Of a stretch of DNA of 64,000 nucleotides, positions 22,511-35,237 are shown piece after piece. The notes beneath the pieces are model-generated. The model had not been told where the DNA came from, made no database searches, and was given only the letters and a program-made list of their open reading frames with translations. The DNA is from Glandiceps talaboti (taxonomy: Eukaryota; Hemichordata; Enteropneusta; Spengelidae): NCBI RefSeq assembly GCF_964340395.1, contig NC_135555.1, positions 26,348,725-26,412,724 on the forward strand, read 5' to 3'. The first letter of the stretch is position 1. Every line of letters begins with the position of its first letter. The translations under genes were made by a program, and so were the position numbers.

Positions 22511-23683
22511 AGTGCTATGAATACAAAGCCAGTATGTAGTAGTATGTATAGTACTATGAATACAAAGCCAGTATGTAGTACTGTACAGTACTATGACAAA
22601 GTCAGTATGTAGTACTGTATAGTACTATGAATACAGAGTCAATATGTAGTACTGTATAGTACTATGAATACAAAGTCAGTATGTAGTAGTATATAGTGCT
22701 ATGAATACAAAGTCAGTATGTAGTAGTATATAGTGCTATGAATACAAAGTCAGTATGTAGTAGTATGTAGTGCTATGAATACAAGGCCAGTATGTAGTAG
22801 TATATTGTGCTATGAATACAAAGTCAGTATGTAGTATGTAGTGTTATGAATACAAAGTCAGTATGTAGTAGTATATAGTACTATGAATACAAGGCCAGTA
22901 TGTAGTAGTATATAGTGCTATGAATACAAAGTCAGTATGTAGTAGTATATAGTACTATGAATACAAGGCCAGTATGTAGTAGTATGTAGTGCTATGAATA
23001 CAAAGTCAGTATGTAGTAGTATATAGTACTATGAATACAAGGCCAGTATGTAGTAGTATATTGTGCTATGAATACAAAGTCAGTATGTAGTAGTATGTAG
23101 TGTTATGAATACAAAGCAAGTATGTAGTAGTATGTAGTGCTATGAATACAAAGCAAGTATGTAGTAGTATATACTGCTATGAATAAAAAAACAGTATGTA
23201 GTAGTATATAGTGCTATGAATACAAAGTCACTATGTAGTAGTATATAGTGCTATGAATACTTAAGTCAGTATGTAGTAGTATGTATGCTATGAATACAAA
23301 GCCAGTATGTAGTAGTATGTAGTGCAATGAATACAAAGCCAGTATGTAGTAGTATGCAGTGCTATGAATACAAAGTCAGTATGTAGTAGTATGTAGTGCT
23401 ATGAATACAAAGCCAGTATGTAGTAGTATATAGTGCTATGAATACAAAGCCAGTATGTAGTAGTATGTAGTGCAATGAATACAAAGTCAGTATGTAGTAG
23501 TATGTAGTGCTATGAATACAAAGCCAGTATGTAGTAGTATGTAGTACTATGAATACAAAGCCAGTATGTAGTAGTATATAGTGCTATGAATACAAAGCCA
23601 GTATGTAGTAGTATATACTGATATGAATACAAAGTCAGTATGTAGTAGTAGGTAGTGTTATGAATACAAAGTCAGTATGTAGT
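22511..23683 (+). repeat. 37-bp minisatellite, about 32 copies (direct orientation)
   Basis: Units read GTGCTATGAATACAAAGTCA then GTATGTAGTAGTATATA. The same repeat occurs in inverted orientation at 61774-62605. The right-hand flank GAGGAAAGAATAGCTCTTTT with ATTGA (23684-23708) is also shared, in inverse, with 61750-61773. Confidence 0.96.
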
Positions 23684-23861
23684 GAGGAAAGAATAGCTCT
23701 TTTATTGATACTGTATTCAATATATGACAATTAATGTGTCTTTTAGTGCCATGCATGCTACTATGGCAACAATTCTCCCATTCCTCAATTTGTTAACATT
23801 AAAAAAAATATTTGTATTTAGGAGTACAAAACAGATTCCATTAAATGTAATATCGTTTCTT

Positions 23862-24215
23862 AGCACAACTGAACTGATAAGGTTGAGTAGTGCTATATAG
23901 TGCTATAGGCATGTCAAAGTTATTGTCTGTATGCGTGTGTGCATGCATATGTATGTATGTGTGTATATGTGTATGTATGTATGTATGTATGTGTGTATAT
24001 GTGTATGTATGTATGTATGTATGTATGTGTATATGTGTATGTATGTGTGTATATGTGTATGTATGTATGTATGTATGTGTGTATATGTGTATGTATGTAT
24101 GTATGTATGTATGTATGTATGTATGTGTGTGTGTGTGTATGTATGTGTGTGTATGCTTGTATGTATGTATGTATGTATGTATGTGTGTATGTGCACGTGT
24201 GCATGTACATGTATA
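23862..24215 (+). mobile_element. 5' end of an AGCACAACTG-family element leading into a TGTA array
   Basis: TAGCACAACTGAACTGATAA (23861-23880), the conserved GTAGTGCTATA block and a TTGTCTGTATG start are followed by about 280 bp of (TGTA)n/(TGTG)n (23930-24215). The downstream modules of the family are missing. The tandem array therefore occupies the position of the element's internal microsatellite. Long Thr/His- or Val/Cys-rich frames here are repeat translations. Confidence 0.8.
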
Positions 24216-24442
24216 AAGAAGTATTTTTATTTCTTGAATGACGTAAAACATTAAATAAAATCATCATGTTGTACTCTAACTTTAGTCTTTGAAGTAATGT
24301 GACTTTTGTTGTACTTTGTAATGTTTTTGAGCAATTGTTATTGTAAATAGAGTGACAGTTATTTTAGGTTTTTTTGTATAGGCATGCAGATTGATAATGA
24401 AAACAATGAAATTCAATTTGTATGATTTGTAATTGAAATAAA

Positions 24443-27400
24443 AACAAACTCTACTAAATGAACTGGTCGTGTTGTAATTTGTAGACAAACTCTACTAGAT
24501 GAAGTGGTTATGTTGTAATTTATAGACAAACTCTATTAGATGAAGTGGTTATGTTGTAATTTATAGACAAACTCTACTAGATGAACTGGTTATGTTGTAA
24601 TTTATAGACAAACTCTACTAGATGAAGTGGTTATGTTGTAATTTATAGACAAACTACTAGATGAACTTGTTATGTTGTAATTTATAGACAAACTCTACTA
24701 GATGAAGTGGTTATGTTGTAATTTATAGACAAACTACTAGATGAAGTGGTTATATTGTAATTTATAGACAAACTCTACTAAATGAACTGGTCGTGTTGTA
24801 ATTTATAGACAAACTCTACTAGATGAAGTGGTTATGTTGTAATTTATAGACAAACTCTACTAGATGAACTGGTTATGTTGTAATTTATAGACAAACTCTA
24901 CTAGATGAAGTGGTTATGTTGTAATTTATAGACAAACTACTAGGTGAACTGGTTATGTTGTAATTTATAGACAAACTCTACTAGATGAACTGGTTATGTT
25001 GTAATTTATAGACAAACTACTAGATGAAGTGGTTATATTGTAATTTATAGACAAACTCTACTAGATGAACTGGTTATGTTGTAATTTATAGATAAACTCT
25101 ACTAGATGAACTGGTTATGTTGTAATTTATAGACAAACTACTAGATGAAGTGGTTATATTGTAATTTATAGACAAACTCTACTAAATGAACTGGTCGTGT
25201 TGTAATTTATAGACAAACTCTACTAGATGAACTAGTTATGTTGTAATTTATAGACAAACTCTACTAGATGAACTGGTCATGTTGTAATTTATAGACAAAC
25301 TCTACTAGATGAAGTGGTTATGTTGTAATTTATAGACAAACTCTACTAGATGAACTGGTCATGTTGTAATTTATAGACAAACTCTACTAGATGAAGTGGT
25401 TATGTTGTAATTTATAGACAAACTCTACTAGATGAAGTGGTTATGTTGTAATTTATAGACCAACTCTACTAGATGAACTGGTTATGTTGTAATTTATAGA
25501 CAAACTCTACTAGATGAAGTGGTTATGTTGTAATTTATAGACAAACTACTAGATGAACTGGTTATATTGTAATTTATAGACAAACTCTACTAAATGAACT
25601 GGTCGTGTTGTAATTTATAGACAAACTCTACTGGATGAACTGGTTATGTTGTAATTTATAGACAAACTCTGCTAGATGAAGTGGTTATGTTGTAATTTAT
25701 AGACAAACTGTACTAGAACTGGTTATATTGTAATTTATAGACAAACTCTACTAGATGAAGTGGTTATGTTGTAATTTATAGACAAACTCTATTAGATGAA
25801 GTGGTTATGTTGTAATTTATAGACAAACTCTACTAGATGAAGTGGTTATGTTGTAATTTATAGACAAACTCTACTAGATGAAGTGGTTATGTTGTAATTT
25901 ATAGACAAACTACTAGATGAACTGGTTATGTTGTAATTTATAGACAAACTGTACTAGATGAAGTGGTTATGTTGTAATTTATAGACAAACTACTAGATGA
26001 AGTGGTTATATTGTAATTTATAGACAAACTCTACTAAATGAACTGGTCGTGTTGTAATTTATAGACAAACTCTACTGGATGAACTGGTTATGTTGTAATT
26101 TATAGACAAACTACTAGATGAAGTGGTTATATTGTAATTTATAGACAAACTCTACTAAATGAACTGGTCGTGTTGTAATTTATAGACAAACTACTAGATG
26201 AACTAGTTATGTTGTAATTTATAGACAAACTCTACTAGATGAACTGGTCATGTTGTAATTTATAGACAAACTCTACTAGATGAAGTGGTTATGTTGTAAT
26301 TTATAGACAAACTCTACTAGATGAACTGGTCATGTTGTAATTTATAGACAAACTCTACTAGATGAAGTGGTTATGTTGTAATTTATAGTCCAACTCTACT
26401 AGATGAAGTGGTTATGTTGTAATTTATAGACCAACTCTACTAGATGAAGTGGTTATGTTGTAATTTATAGACAAACTACTAGATGAACTGGTTATGTTGT
26501 AATTTATAGACAAACTCTACTAGATGAAGTGGTTATGTTGTAATTTATAGACAAACTACTAGATGAAGTGGTTATGTTGTAATTTGTAGACCAAACTCTA
26601 TTAGATGAACTGGTTATGTTGTAATTTATAGACAAACTCTACTAGATGAAGTGGTTATGTTGTAATTTATAGACAAACTACTAGATGAAGTGGTTATGTT
26701 GTAATTTATAGACCAAACTCTATTAGATGAACTGGTTATGTTGTAATTTATAGACAAACTCTACTAGATGAAGTGGTTATGTTGTAATTTATAGACAAAC
26801 TCTACTAGATGAAGTGGTTATGTTGTAATTTATAGACAAACTCTACTAGATGAACTGGTCATGTTGTAATTTATAGACAAACTCTACTAGATGAAGTGGT
26901 TATGTTGTAATTTATAGACAAACTCTACTAGATGAACTGGTTATGTTGTAATTTATAGACAAACTCTACTAGATGAAGTGGTTATGTTGTAATTTATAGA
27001 CCAAACTCTACTAGATGAAGTGGTTATGTTGTAATTTATAGACCAAACTCTACTAGATGAAGTGGTTATGTTGTAATTTATAGACCAAACTCTACTAGAT
27101 GAAGTGGTTATGTTGTAATTTATAGACCAAACTCTACTAGATGAAGTGGTTATGTTGTAATTTATAGACCAAACTCTATTAGATGAAGTGGTTATGTTGT
27201 AATTTGTAGACAAACTCTACTAAATGAACTGGTCATGTTGTAATTTATAGACAAACTCTACTAGAACTGGTTATATTGTAATTTATAGACAAACTCTACT
27301 AGATGAAGTGGTTATGTTGTAATTTATAGACAAACTCTACTAGATGAACTGGTTATGTTGTAATTTGTAGACAAACTCTACTAGATGAAGTGGTTATGTT

Positions 27401-27664
27401 GTAATTTATAGACAAACTCTACTAGATGAACTGGTTATGTTGTAATTTATAGACAAACTCTACTGGATGAAGTGGTTATGTTGTAATTTATAGACCAAAC
27501 TCTACTAGATGAACTGGTCATGTTGTAATTTATAGACAAACTCTACTAAATGAAGTGGTTATGTTGAAATTTATAGACAAACTACTAGATGAACTAGTTA
27601 TGTTGTAATTTATAGACAAACTCTACTAGATGAACTGGTTGTGTTGTAGTTCATAGACAAACTT
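24443..27664. repeat. 41-bp minisatellite, about 78 copies
   Basis: Units read GACAAACTCTACTAGATGAA then GTGGTTATGTTGTAATTTATA, with 38-bp versions lacking TCT and 42-bp versions with GACCAAAC. A variant unit CTACTAAATGAACTGGTCGT recurs about 406 bp apart (24776, 25182, 25588), again showing block duplication. A Ser-rich 86-codon frame (26953-27213, -) is a repeat translation. Confidence 0.97.
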
Positions 27665-27929
27665 TGTATATGAAAATGGAACTCATTTCATGACATATTG
27701 AGTTATCATTATATTTACACATTATGACATAAATTAATATAGCTTCCAACCAAATTGTAACTTGTTCTGAATCACAAATTTGATGAAGCCTTTACCATAT
27801 GGAGACCTGTTATCTGTTGTCTAGGCGACCACCTTATATAGAGTCCCTCATCTTACCAAAGCTCACCCCTTCCACAATATAGTATTGTCCATAAATTTGA
27901 ATAAATGACCTATTTCAATTTGAATGCAG
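27665..27929. other. Intergenic spacer
   Basis: AT-rich, apparently single-copy DNA; I see nothing in it. Confidence 0.5.
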
Positions 27930-27932
27930 TTA

Positions 27933-28732
27933 GGGGAGAACCATTTGATTTCTGGGGGGGGGGGGGGGAGGGGGTATCGAGGAAGTAGGTATGGGAGCAA
28001 ATTTTTTTTTCCAGTCAGAGTGACAGCAATTTTGTTTTTCTACTGTCAGTCCTGCATCAATATTTTTTTTCAAATGGAGTAGCAGTGCAATTTTTTTTTA
28101 ATTAGTTATTAAGTTTGTAATGCGTTGTTCATACCTATACCACGTCACAATGGTTCACAACTGTACCTCTAAATAACTTGTTCTGTGCAAGTAGAAGAAT
28201 TAGCAGTTAGTATGAAAGACATCTGTCTACCAACCATACTTCTGCTACTTAAATTTGTATGTACAAAAGATGACTGGTAAAATATTCCTGTCTTGTTTTT
28301 TAAATTGTCTTAATTTACAGAAGCCAAATAGTCCCCTTCAGATATTAACTGTGTCATTGAGATATTGCAATAAAAATCCTGAAATATGTTTTCTTGGGTC
28401 AGAAAAGGAAAGGAAAACTTTGTGTGCAGATGGGTTTAAAGCAGAGCTATATAGTGCATGCTTTAATGATAAGTGCTGGAAAAAAACAGGAATTTATACT
28501 TGTATTAAAAATATTTGCGCCGCCAAAGAATACATGAGAATAAGGTTTCCAAATTTGCTCATTTCTGGTGCATTGTGACAAATTTTTTTTTTCACTTCTG
28601 ACTGTTATGACAATTTTTTTTTCTCAAGCCATTACAGGATCAAAATTTTTTTTTTTCTGGTTCACCTGGAAACAATTTTTTTTTCTCAAAATCCTCCATA
28701 CCCCCCCCCCCTGAAATCAAATGGTTCTCCCC
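27933..28732. mobile_element. TTA-flanked TIR transposon (PIF/Harbinger-like, non-autonomous)
   Basis: An 800-bp element bounded by inverted repeats starting GGGGAGAACCATTTGATTTC, followed by a G run on the left and a C run on the right. It is flanked by TTA on both sides (27930-27932 and 28733-28735). A 3-bp TWA target duplication is typical of the PIF/Harbinger superfamily. The interior is rich in poly-T blocks (TGACAATTTTTTTTTCTCA type) in inverted arrangement. The only open frame (28255-28578, +, 107 codons) shows no transposase motif. Confidence 0.78.
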
Positions 28733-28735
28733 TTA

Positions 28736-29349
28736 TCGTATGCATCACAGGACCACATGGTCTGTGGTAAACTCTACTTATAATGTAAATCAATCAAAGT
28801 GTATTTTAGTCTATATATTATAGCACTGTAAAGTTCTCTATTTATCCAACCATATATAGTCTTTTACCTATTGTATTTTAATATGTACCTTATCCCAGAT
28901 ATGTTTGGAGACAATGGAAATTGGACTCCACAGGTGTTTACCTGCATCTATTTCAACAACAATTGGTCAGAATTATACTCTGATAATAACATACATTATG
29001 GTTGATTTCTGTGCGATAAATCAAATGCATTATATATTATTTTTTTTTTTAATTCGTAAGATCTCAAAACATTAGTATGGAGTTTAGGATATGTACTACA
29101 GGTTGTGTGGTGGAAGTGTTGGCCTGGTTTTATTTATCTTAGTGAAAAGGTCATGACAAACTACTGGTTGAGGTCATGACAAACAAACTACTGGTTGAGT
29201 GCATTGTTTGAGTGTGACATATGGCAATACAAGAAATAAACTATGTTTCTCATAAGTTGGAGACTAAAAATTTGTTTGAAGTTCATGCTATTATACTACA
29301 TTCTATTTATCATTTAGTGGTATTTTAGTCATTTGTTATCACATTGTTA
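28736..29349. other. Intergenic spacer
   Basis: AT-rich with a two-copy repeat of ACAAACTACTGGTTGAG near 29155-29195; no gene seen. Confidence 0.5.
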
Positions 29350-29410
29350 CTGAACTGATAAGGTTCAGTAGTGCTATAGGCATGGCAAAGTGTCTGTCTG
29401 TCTGTCTGTC

Positions 29411-29453
<43 letters not shown>

Positions 29454-29897
29454 AAAAATGTGTGTGTAAACAACTTAAAGTCAAAAATCACTCGACCAAT
29501 TGCCATGATATTTGGTGGGTGTATTACCTTGGTTGTCTAGTTATGAAATTGTTCAAATCAAAATGATCTTACCACCAGTGTGTGATTTGGATTTTAAAAA
29601 ATTAATGTGATTTTTGGTCAAAAAACTTAAACTCAAAAACTACTGGGCAGATTGGTCTGAAATTTGGTGGGAACATTCTTAAGGGTGTTTAGATTAAGAA
29701 TTGTTCATGACATGATGATCCCATCAGTCAGTAAACATTCAAAAAATGTATGCAAATATCACTAGCAACCATGACCACACCCAAAGCAACAGCCAAACAG
29801 TGGTGTGTTTCACAAAGATAACAACATGTTACAACACCATTGGCACTATTTTTTTATTTAATAATGACAAAATTCCTTTGTGTATAGCTAAAACATA
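29350..29897 (+). mobile_element. AGCACAACTG-family element, truncated copy
   Basis: Starts within the 5' block (ACTGAACTGATAAGGTTCAG), missing most of the 5' subterminal repeat, then a TCTG/TG microsatellite (29393-29466) and modules nearly identical to 11527-11951. Similarity to that copy stops near 29897 without a 3' subterminal repeat. Confidence 0.75.
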
Positions 29898-30252
29898 GAA
29901 ATACAATATCAACGTCATTGGGAGCAAGTTCTTTTCATTTCATTTTTGAATCCATGTAACAAGAAGACATTTTAAAACTTGAAATAAAAATAATGGTGGC
30001 ATTAAGCATGTTTTAATTAAGGAAATATTATCCAGTGACTTTAAGTGTTTTATTGATTACTATTACTATTATATTTATTAGATTTGGTTTATGATGTCAC
30101 AGTAATTCTAACAATTTACATATGGATCACTTCCAGTGGTGTTCACAATTTATCTAATGGTGAGGAATTAACTTTGCCATTGGCCAATTAGAAGATTTCA
30201 AATCAAACTCTTGTTATGATTGGTCAAATAGAAGATTTCAAATTAGATTTTT
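29898..30252. other. Intergenic spacer
   Basis: Contains a two-copy repeat of TAGAAGATTTCAAAT at about 30189 and 30228, just left of the next element; otherwise nothing recognised. Confidence 0.5.
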
Positions 30253-30320
30253 AGCACAACTGAACTGATAAGGGTCAGTATAGTAGTGCTATAGTCATGG
30301 CAAAGTGTCTGTCTGTGTGA

Positions 30321-30351
<31 letters not shown>

Positions 30352-31290
30352 AACAACTTAAAGTCAAAAACTGCAATTTGGTAGGTATATTACCTTGAGT
30401 GTCTAGTTGGGAAATTGTTCAATCAAAATGAGCTTACTACTGGTTCGTGATTTGGGTCAAAAATGGTATTTTGGGTCAAAAAACTTAAACTCCAAAACTT
30501 TTGACCAGATTGATCTGAAATTTGGTTAGAACATTCTTAGAGGTGTTAAAATAAAAATTGTTGATGACATGATCCCACCAGTGATTGCAATTATGTACAA
30601 AAATGTGTCTTTTTTGTCAAAAATCTTTAATTCCAAAACTACGGAGCAGATTAGGCTGAAATTTGGTTGAAATGTTATTCAGGGTGTTTATATTAAGCAT
30701 TGGTTCATGACATGCTGATCCCATCAGTGATATGCAAATTAGGGCTGAAAATGTGTCCTTTTTGTCAAAAATCTATCATTCCAAAACTATCAAGCAGATT
30801 GGGCTAAAATTTAATGGGGTACATCATGTATAGATGAAGCTGTATTCATAATGTGATGATCCATCAGTGATATGCAAATTAGGTCAAAAGATTTCCATTT
30901 TAGTCAAAAATTTATATCTTGCAACTGCATGGCGAATAGGGTTGAAACTGTAATAGTGGGAAGGTATTGTTCTGCAGTTGTTGAAAACATTTCAACACAA
31001 TAGGCCCTAGCAACCATGACCACTCCCTTAGCAACAGTGAAATGACAATGCATATTACATAGATAATAGGGATTGGTAGGTAAGTGACTAAAGATTCAAA
31101 AGGTGTATGCAAATATACATAGCAACAGGACCAAGCCCATAGCAACATCTAAAAGATGGTTTATATTGCAAAGATGAAAAGTGGGAAGGGTAGGCAATTT
31201 TCCAAAAATGTATGCAAATATTCCTAGCAACAAGACCATGTCCATAGCAACAGCCAAATACAGTTGTGCTACATCAGTGCCATTGGTACC
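30253..31290 (+). mobile_element. AGCACAACTG-family element, complete diverged copy
   Basis: 5' AGCACAACTG (30253-30262), TCTG/TG microsatellite (30307-30350), repeated CCAAAACT-A-TGGGCAGATT-type modules and AGCAACCATGACC modules. It ends with CAGTTGTGCT (31261-31270) and a hairpin, GTGCC-ATT-GGTAC (31277-31289). A second member starts only nine bases later, so the two lie head to tail. Confidence 0.78.
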
Positions 31291-31344
31291 AATTTTTTAG
31301 CACAACTGAACTGAAGGTTCAGTAGTGCTATAGGCATGGCAAAG

Positions 31345-31375
<31 letters not shown>

Positions 31376-32036
31376 GTGGATGTGTGTGTATGTGTGTGTG
31401 TAAACAACTTAAAGTCAAAAAGTACTGGACCGATTGCTTTGATATTTGGTGGTCATGTTACTTCTGGTGTCTAGTTGGGAAATTGTTCAAATGAAAATGA
31501 TTGCATCAGAGATGTGGGTTTTGGGTCAAAAAATGTGATTTGTGATCAAAAAATGTAAACTCCAAAAGTACTGGGCAGATTGACATGAAATTTGATGGGG
31601 ACATTCTCAGATGTGAGAAAATTAAGATTTGTTCATGACATGATGATTCCCTTAGTAATATGCAAATTAGGGCTAAAATGTGTCTTTTTGGTCAAAAACC
31701 TATAATTCCAAAACTACTGGAATTTAAGAGGGATGCATCTGTGGGTGTATAGATGAAGAACTATTAAGCATATAATGATCTCATCAGTAATATGCAAGTT
31801 AGGTGTAAAAATGTGAATTTTGGTCAAAAATTTAGATCTCAAAAAGCACTTGGTCAATGAGACTGAAACTTGGTGAGATGTTTCTAGAAGTTATTCTGCA
31901 GATCTTCTTCAAAATATTTTGACACAATAGGCCCTAGCAACCATGACCACGCCCTTAGCAACAACTGAATGGCGTTATACTTTGGTCAAATAACAACATC
32001 ATCTGGTAAGCAAGTGAGTAAACATTCAAAAAATGT

Positions 32037-35000
32037 TCTAAATATGACCTTGTCGATATATATAGAATTCGCAACCCCTCTACAAAGCGCTTCACCTGGC
32101 GTAGGCTTCGCCCGGTTCTGATTCAAAGTCGCATTGATTTTTTCCTTGTGAGTAATTCATTTCAACAAGCAGTACTCAATACGGAGGTTATTTCTTGCAT
32201 TTTTTCGGACCATTCTGCAATAACGCTTTCAGTGGGGGACAGTCGTACAAAATTGGGACGTTCATATTGGAAATTCAACAATAGTTTCCTATTTGAGGAA
32301 GATTACAAAAATACCATTCATGATAATTTCTATAATTGGGTAAACGAATATCACACAAACGACCCCCGTTTACTCTGGGAATTTTTGAAATACAGGATCA
32401 AAATGTTCTCTATTGTCTATGGTAAAAAGAAAGCTAGGGAGAAAAAGGAAGCTATTGCGAATCTAGAAGAAAAGCTGAATACTCTAGAACGCCAGCTCGT
32501 AGAAGATTGTTCCGATAACACTAAGATTGAAATCGAGGGTACACGGAGAGAACTTCAATGCGAGATTGACTACAGGACCGAGGGGAGTATTATTCGTTCC
32601 AGGGCTAACTGGTACGAACTAGGTGAAAAGAATACTAAGTACTTCCTGAGTCTCGAAAAAGCTAATGCGAACAAGTCCAAAATTACTCAACTTATGAATA
32701 ATCAGGGTCAAATAGTCACCAACCACGCGGATATCTCGCAAGAGATCAAGTCCTTTTATTCCAATTTATATAGTAGTAGACAGCCTGAGCCTCAGAACAT
32801 TGAAGAGTTTTTTACCGGTCTAAACTTACCCAAGTTAAGTGAAACCAATAGATTAGTGTGCGAGGGTCCAATTTCCCTTGATGAAGCGTTTAATGCGTTA
32901 ACTGATATGCCCAAAAACAAAACTCCGGGAAATGATGGACTCACTGGTGAATTTTTTATCACATTTTGGCCTCTTATTGGACCTTTTGTTGTCAATTGCT
33001 TGAACGCTGCATGTGACAAAGGAGAACTAACCCCTAGCCAAAAACAAGGAGTAATTACCCTCATAGAAAAGAAGGACAAAGATAAACGTTTTATTAAGAA
33101 TTGGAGGCCAATTACTTTACTCAATGTAGACTACAAAATTGGTGCGAAATGCATCGCTAAGCGCCTAGAGAAGGTTCTCCCTTTTGTAATTAATGAAACC
33201 CAGTCAGCATTTATCAAAGGACGTCAGATTGGGGACTGTGTTCGTATTATTGAAGGTATCATGGAGTATACGAAAATAGTAGACCTACCAGGAATTCTTG
33301 TCGCATTAGATTTTGAGAAAGCCTTCGACAGTCTGGAGTGGCCTTTTTTATTTAAAACTCTAGATAAGTTTAATTTTGGTTCCTCCTTAAGTAAATGGAT
33401 TCATTTATTCTATTCGAACCCAAGCAGCTGTGTTATGAATCGGGGACTCACCACAGGATATTTTGACATCAAAAGAGGTGTACGCCAAGGCGACCCCCTA
33501 TCTCCCATACTGTTTATTTTAGGTCTAGAAATACGTTTAGTATCAATTATTCAAAAAGATTCCATAAAGGGCATAGACATTTCAGGTACACAGGTCAAGA
33601 ATTCTGCATTTGCGGACGATTTAACATGTTTTATATCAGACGAAGACTCTGTAGTAAATCTTATGTCTCTGCTGCGTAATTTCCATTCTGCTTCTGGTCT
33701 CTCACTCAACCGTTGTAAAACAGAAGCAATGTGGCTGGGTAAATGGAGGCATAGACAGGATGAGCCTTTTGACTTCAAATGGTCTAAAACGCCAATAAAA
33801 ATTGTCGGAATATTCTTTTCCTACAACACTTCACTTGCATATTCGGAAAATATATCGGCCCCGCTTAAGTCTATGCATCGTTTACTCAACCTGTGGAACT
33901 CTAGAGGGCTAACTTTGATTGGTAAGATTCAAATCATAAAGTCACTTATCATCCCAAAGTTTCTGTATATTTTTAATCTCATCCAAGTCAAGAAAAGGGA
34001 TATTAAGATTTTAAATAGTCATATTCACCGTTTCATATGGAAAGGTCCGGATAGAATTAGTAGAAACACATTGATTGGTGATATTAATGAAGGGGGGTTA
34101 GGTATGATTGATATTTTTGCTTTGTACAAAGCCTTCAGAGTAACTTGGCTAAGTAGATACCATGTTGATGATTTCAAACACCCATGGAAATTAATATTAG
34201 ACTTCTTTCTGAGGCCTATTGGTGGTAAGCTTATTTTGCGATGTAATTATAATGTCAATTTATTGCCAGTTGTACTTCCAAGTTTCTTTAAAGAAGGCCT
34301 TGTGTGTTGGAGTGAAATCAATTATATTTCTAATCTCCCTACAGAACACCAAGTTATCTGGAACAATTCAGAAATTCTCGTGAATCATAAGTCTGTATTT
34401 AACCAGTTTTTATACGGAATAGGAATTGTATTTGTTGCTGATATTTTTAACGAAGAAAATAAGTTGAAAGGCTGGGAGGAACTCTCTCGTCTAGGGTGTA
34501 ATCACAATAATCTTTTATGTTGGTACGGTATTTTGCATTCGATTCCGACTCCATGGAAAAAGGGCAAGGCAGAGATTGTAAGGCCAGAGATACCAATTGG
34601 TTTTCTTAATTGTGGCAAACTAACACGTCTTAATGAATGCAAAACTAGGCATATCAGGAAAAGATTGACATCAGATTACTTTATCCCCCCTAAGGCTAAA
34701 ATTTATTTTGCAAGTTTTCTTGACATCCAAAACGATGAGTGGTCAAAGATCTTTACCTTGCCTTTTTGGACGACGATGAATTCAAAGCTCCAAGAATTTC
34801 AGTTTAAAATTTTACATAATATACTCTATACAAATTATGTGTTATGTCGTATGAATCCCCCGAGAGTCAACAGTAGCTACTGTACATTTTGCAATATGGA
34901 GGATGAAACCCTTGTTCATTTGTTTGTTAAATGTGAATGTGTTGTTGTTATTTGGAAAAGCTTTCTTCTCTTGTGGGGGAAAGCTATTAATTCACCATTG

Positions 35001-35237
35001 ACATTGTCTACTAAGCAGATACTTCTTGGTGACCCATCATTCAACATACTGTTCAACCATCTTATTTTGATTGTCAAAAAAACAGTCTATGATTGCAAAA
35101 TTAGGAAAGCTATTCCTTCATTCAATCTTGTCAAAGTAAATGTCAGAATCGCTAGAGAGACAGAGATTTTTATAGCGAAGAGGAAAAATAAGCTAGAAAT
35201 TTGCTCGAACAAGTGGGACAATCTAAGAATCGAGTGA
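32037..35237 (+). CDS. Tx1/L1-like LINE ORF2, partial: endonuclease end, reverse transcriptase, zinc knuckle
   Basis: The frame is open from the truncation point (SKYDLVDIYRIRNPSTKRFT) to TGA at 35235-35237, more than 1,060 codons without a stop. The end of the endonuclease domain is seen as SRIDFFLVS and FSDHSAITLS. The reverse transcriptase has NKTPGNDGLTGEFF, NWRPITLLNVDYKI, LVALDFEKAFDSLEWPF, GVRQGDPLSPILF and the catalytic box FADD (an F for Y variant). The C-terminus carries a C-x2-C...H...C motif (YCTFCNMEDETLVHLFVKCE). ORF1 and most of the endonuclease are missing, so this copy cannot move by itself. The open frame points to a recent insertion. It sits inside a Helentron-like element between WWOX and MAF. 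Confidence 0.92.
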   Translation, partial: SKYDLVDIYRIRNPSTKRFTWRRLRPVLIQSRIDFFLVSNSFQQAVLNTEVISCIFSDHSAITLSVGDSRTKLGRSYWKFNNSFLFEEDYKNTIHDNFYNWVNEYHTNDPRLLWEFLKYRIKMFSIVYGKKKAREKKEAIANLEEKLNTLERQLVEDCSDNTKIEIEGTRRELQCEIDYRTEGSIIRSRANWYELGEKNTKYFLSLEKANANKSKITQLMNNQGQIVTNHADISQEIKSFYSNLYSSRQPEPQNIEEFFTGLNLPKLSETNRLVCEGPISLDEAFNALTDMPKNKTPGNDGLTGEFFITFWPLIGPFVVNCLNAACDKGELTPSQKQGVITLIEKKDKDKRFIKNWRPITLLNVDYKIGAKCIAKRLEKVLPFVINETQSAFIKGRQIGDCVRIIEGIMEYTKIVDLPGILVALDFEKAFDSLEWPFLFKTLDKFNFGSSLSKWIHLFYSNPSSCVMNRGLTTGYFDIKRGVRQGDPLSPILFILGLEIRLVSIIQKDSIKGIDISGTQVKNSAFADDLTCFISDEDSVVNLMSLLRNFHSASGLSLNRCKTEAMWLGKWRHRQDEPFDFKWSKTPIKIVGIFFSYNTSLAYSENISAPLKSMHRLLNLWNSRGLTLIGKIQIIKSLIIPKFLYIFNLIQVKKRDIKILNSHIHRFIWKGPDRISRNTLIGDINEGGLGMIDIFALYKAFRVTWLSRYHVDDFKHPWKLILDFFLRPIGGKLILRCNYNVNLLPVVLPSFFKEGLVCWSEINYISNLPTEHQVIWNNSEILVNHKSVFNQFLYGIGIVFVADIFNEENKLKGWEELSRLGCNHNNLLCWYGILHSIPTPWKKGKAEIVRPEIPIGFLNCGKLTRLNECKTRHIRKRLTSDYFIPPKAKIYFASFLDIQNDEWSKIFTLPFWTTMNSKLQEFQFKILHNILYTNYVLCRMNPPRVNSSYCTFCNMEDETLVHLFVKCECVVVIWKSFLLLWGKAINSPLTLSTKQILLGDPSFNILFNHLILIVKKTVYDCKIRKAIPSFNLVKVNVRIARETEIFIAKRKNKLEICSNKWDNLRIE

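Noticed and set aside
23841-24267. Several 100-codon Tyr/His/Thr- or Cys/Val-rich frames
   Set aside because: Translations of the TGTA array.
28255-28578. 107-codon frame inside the TTA-flanked transposon, possible transposase
   Set aside because: No DDE motif, no recognisable domain, and starts and ends at random relative to the element.
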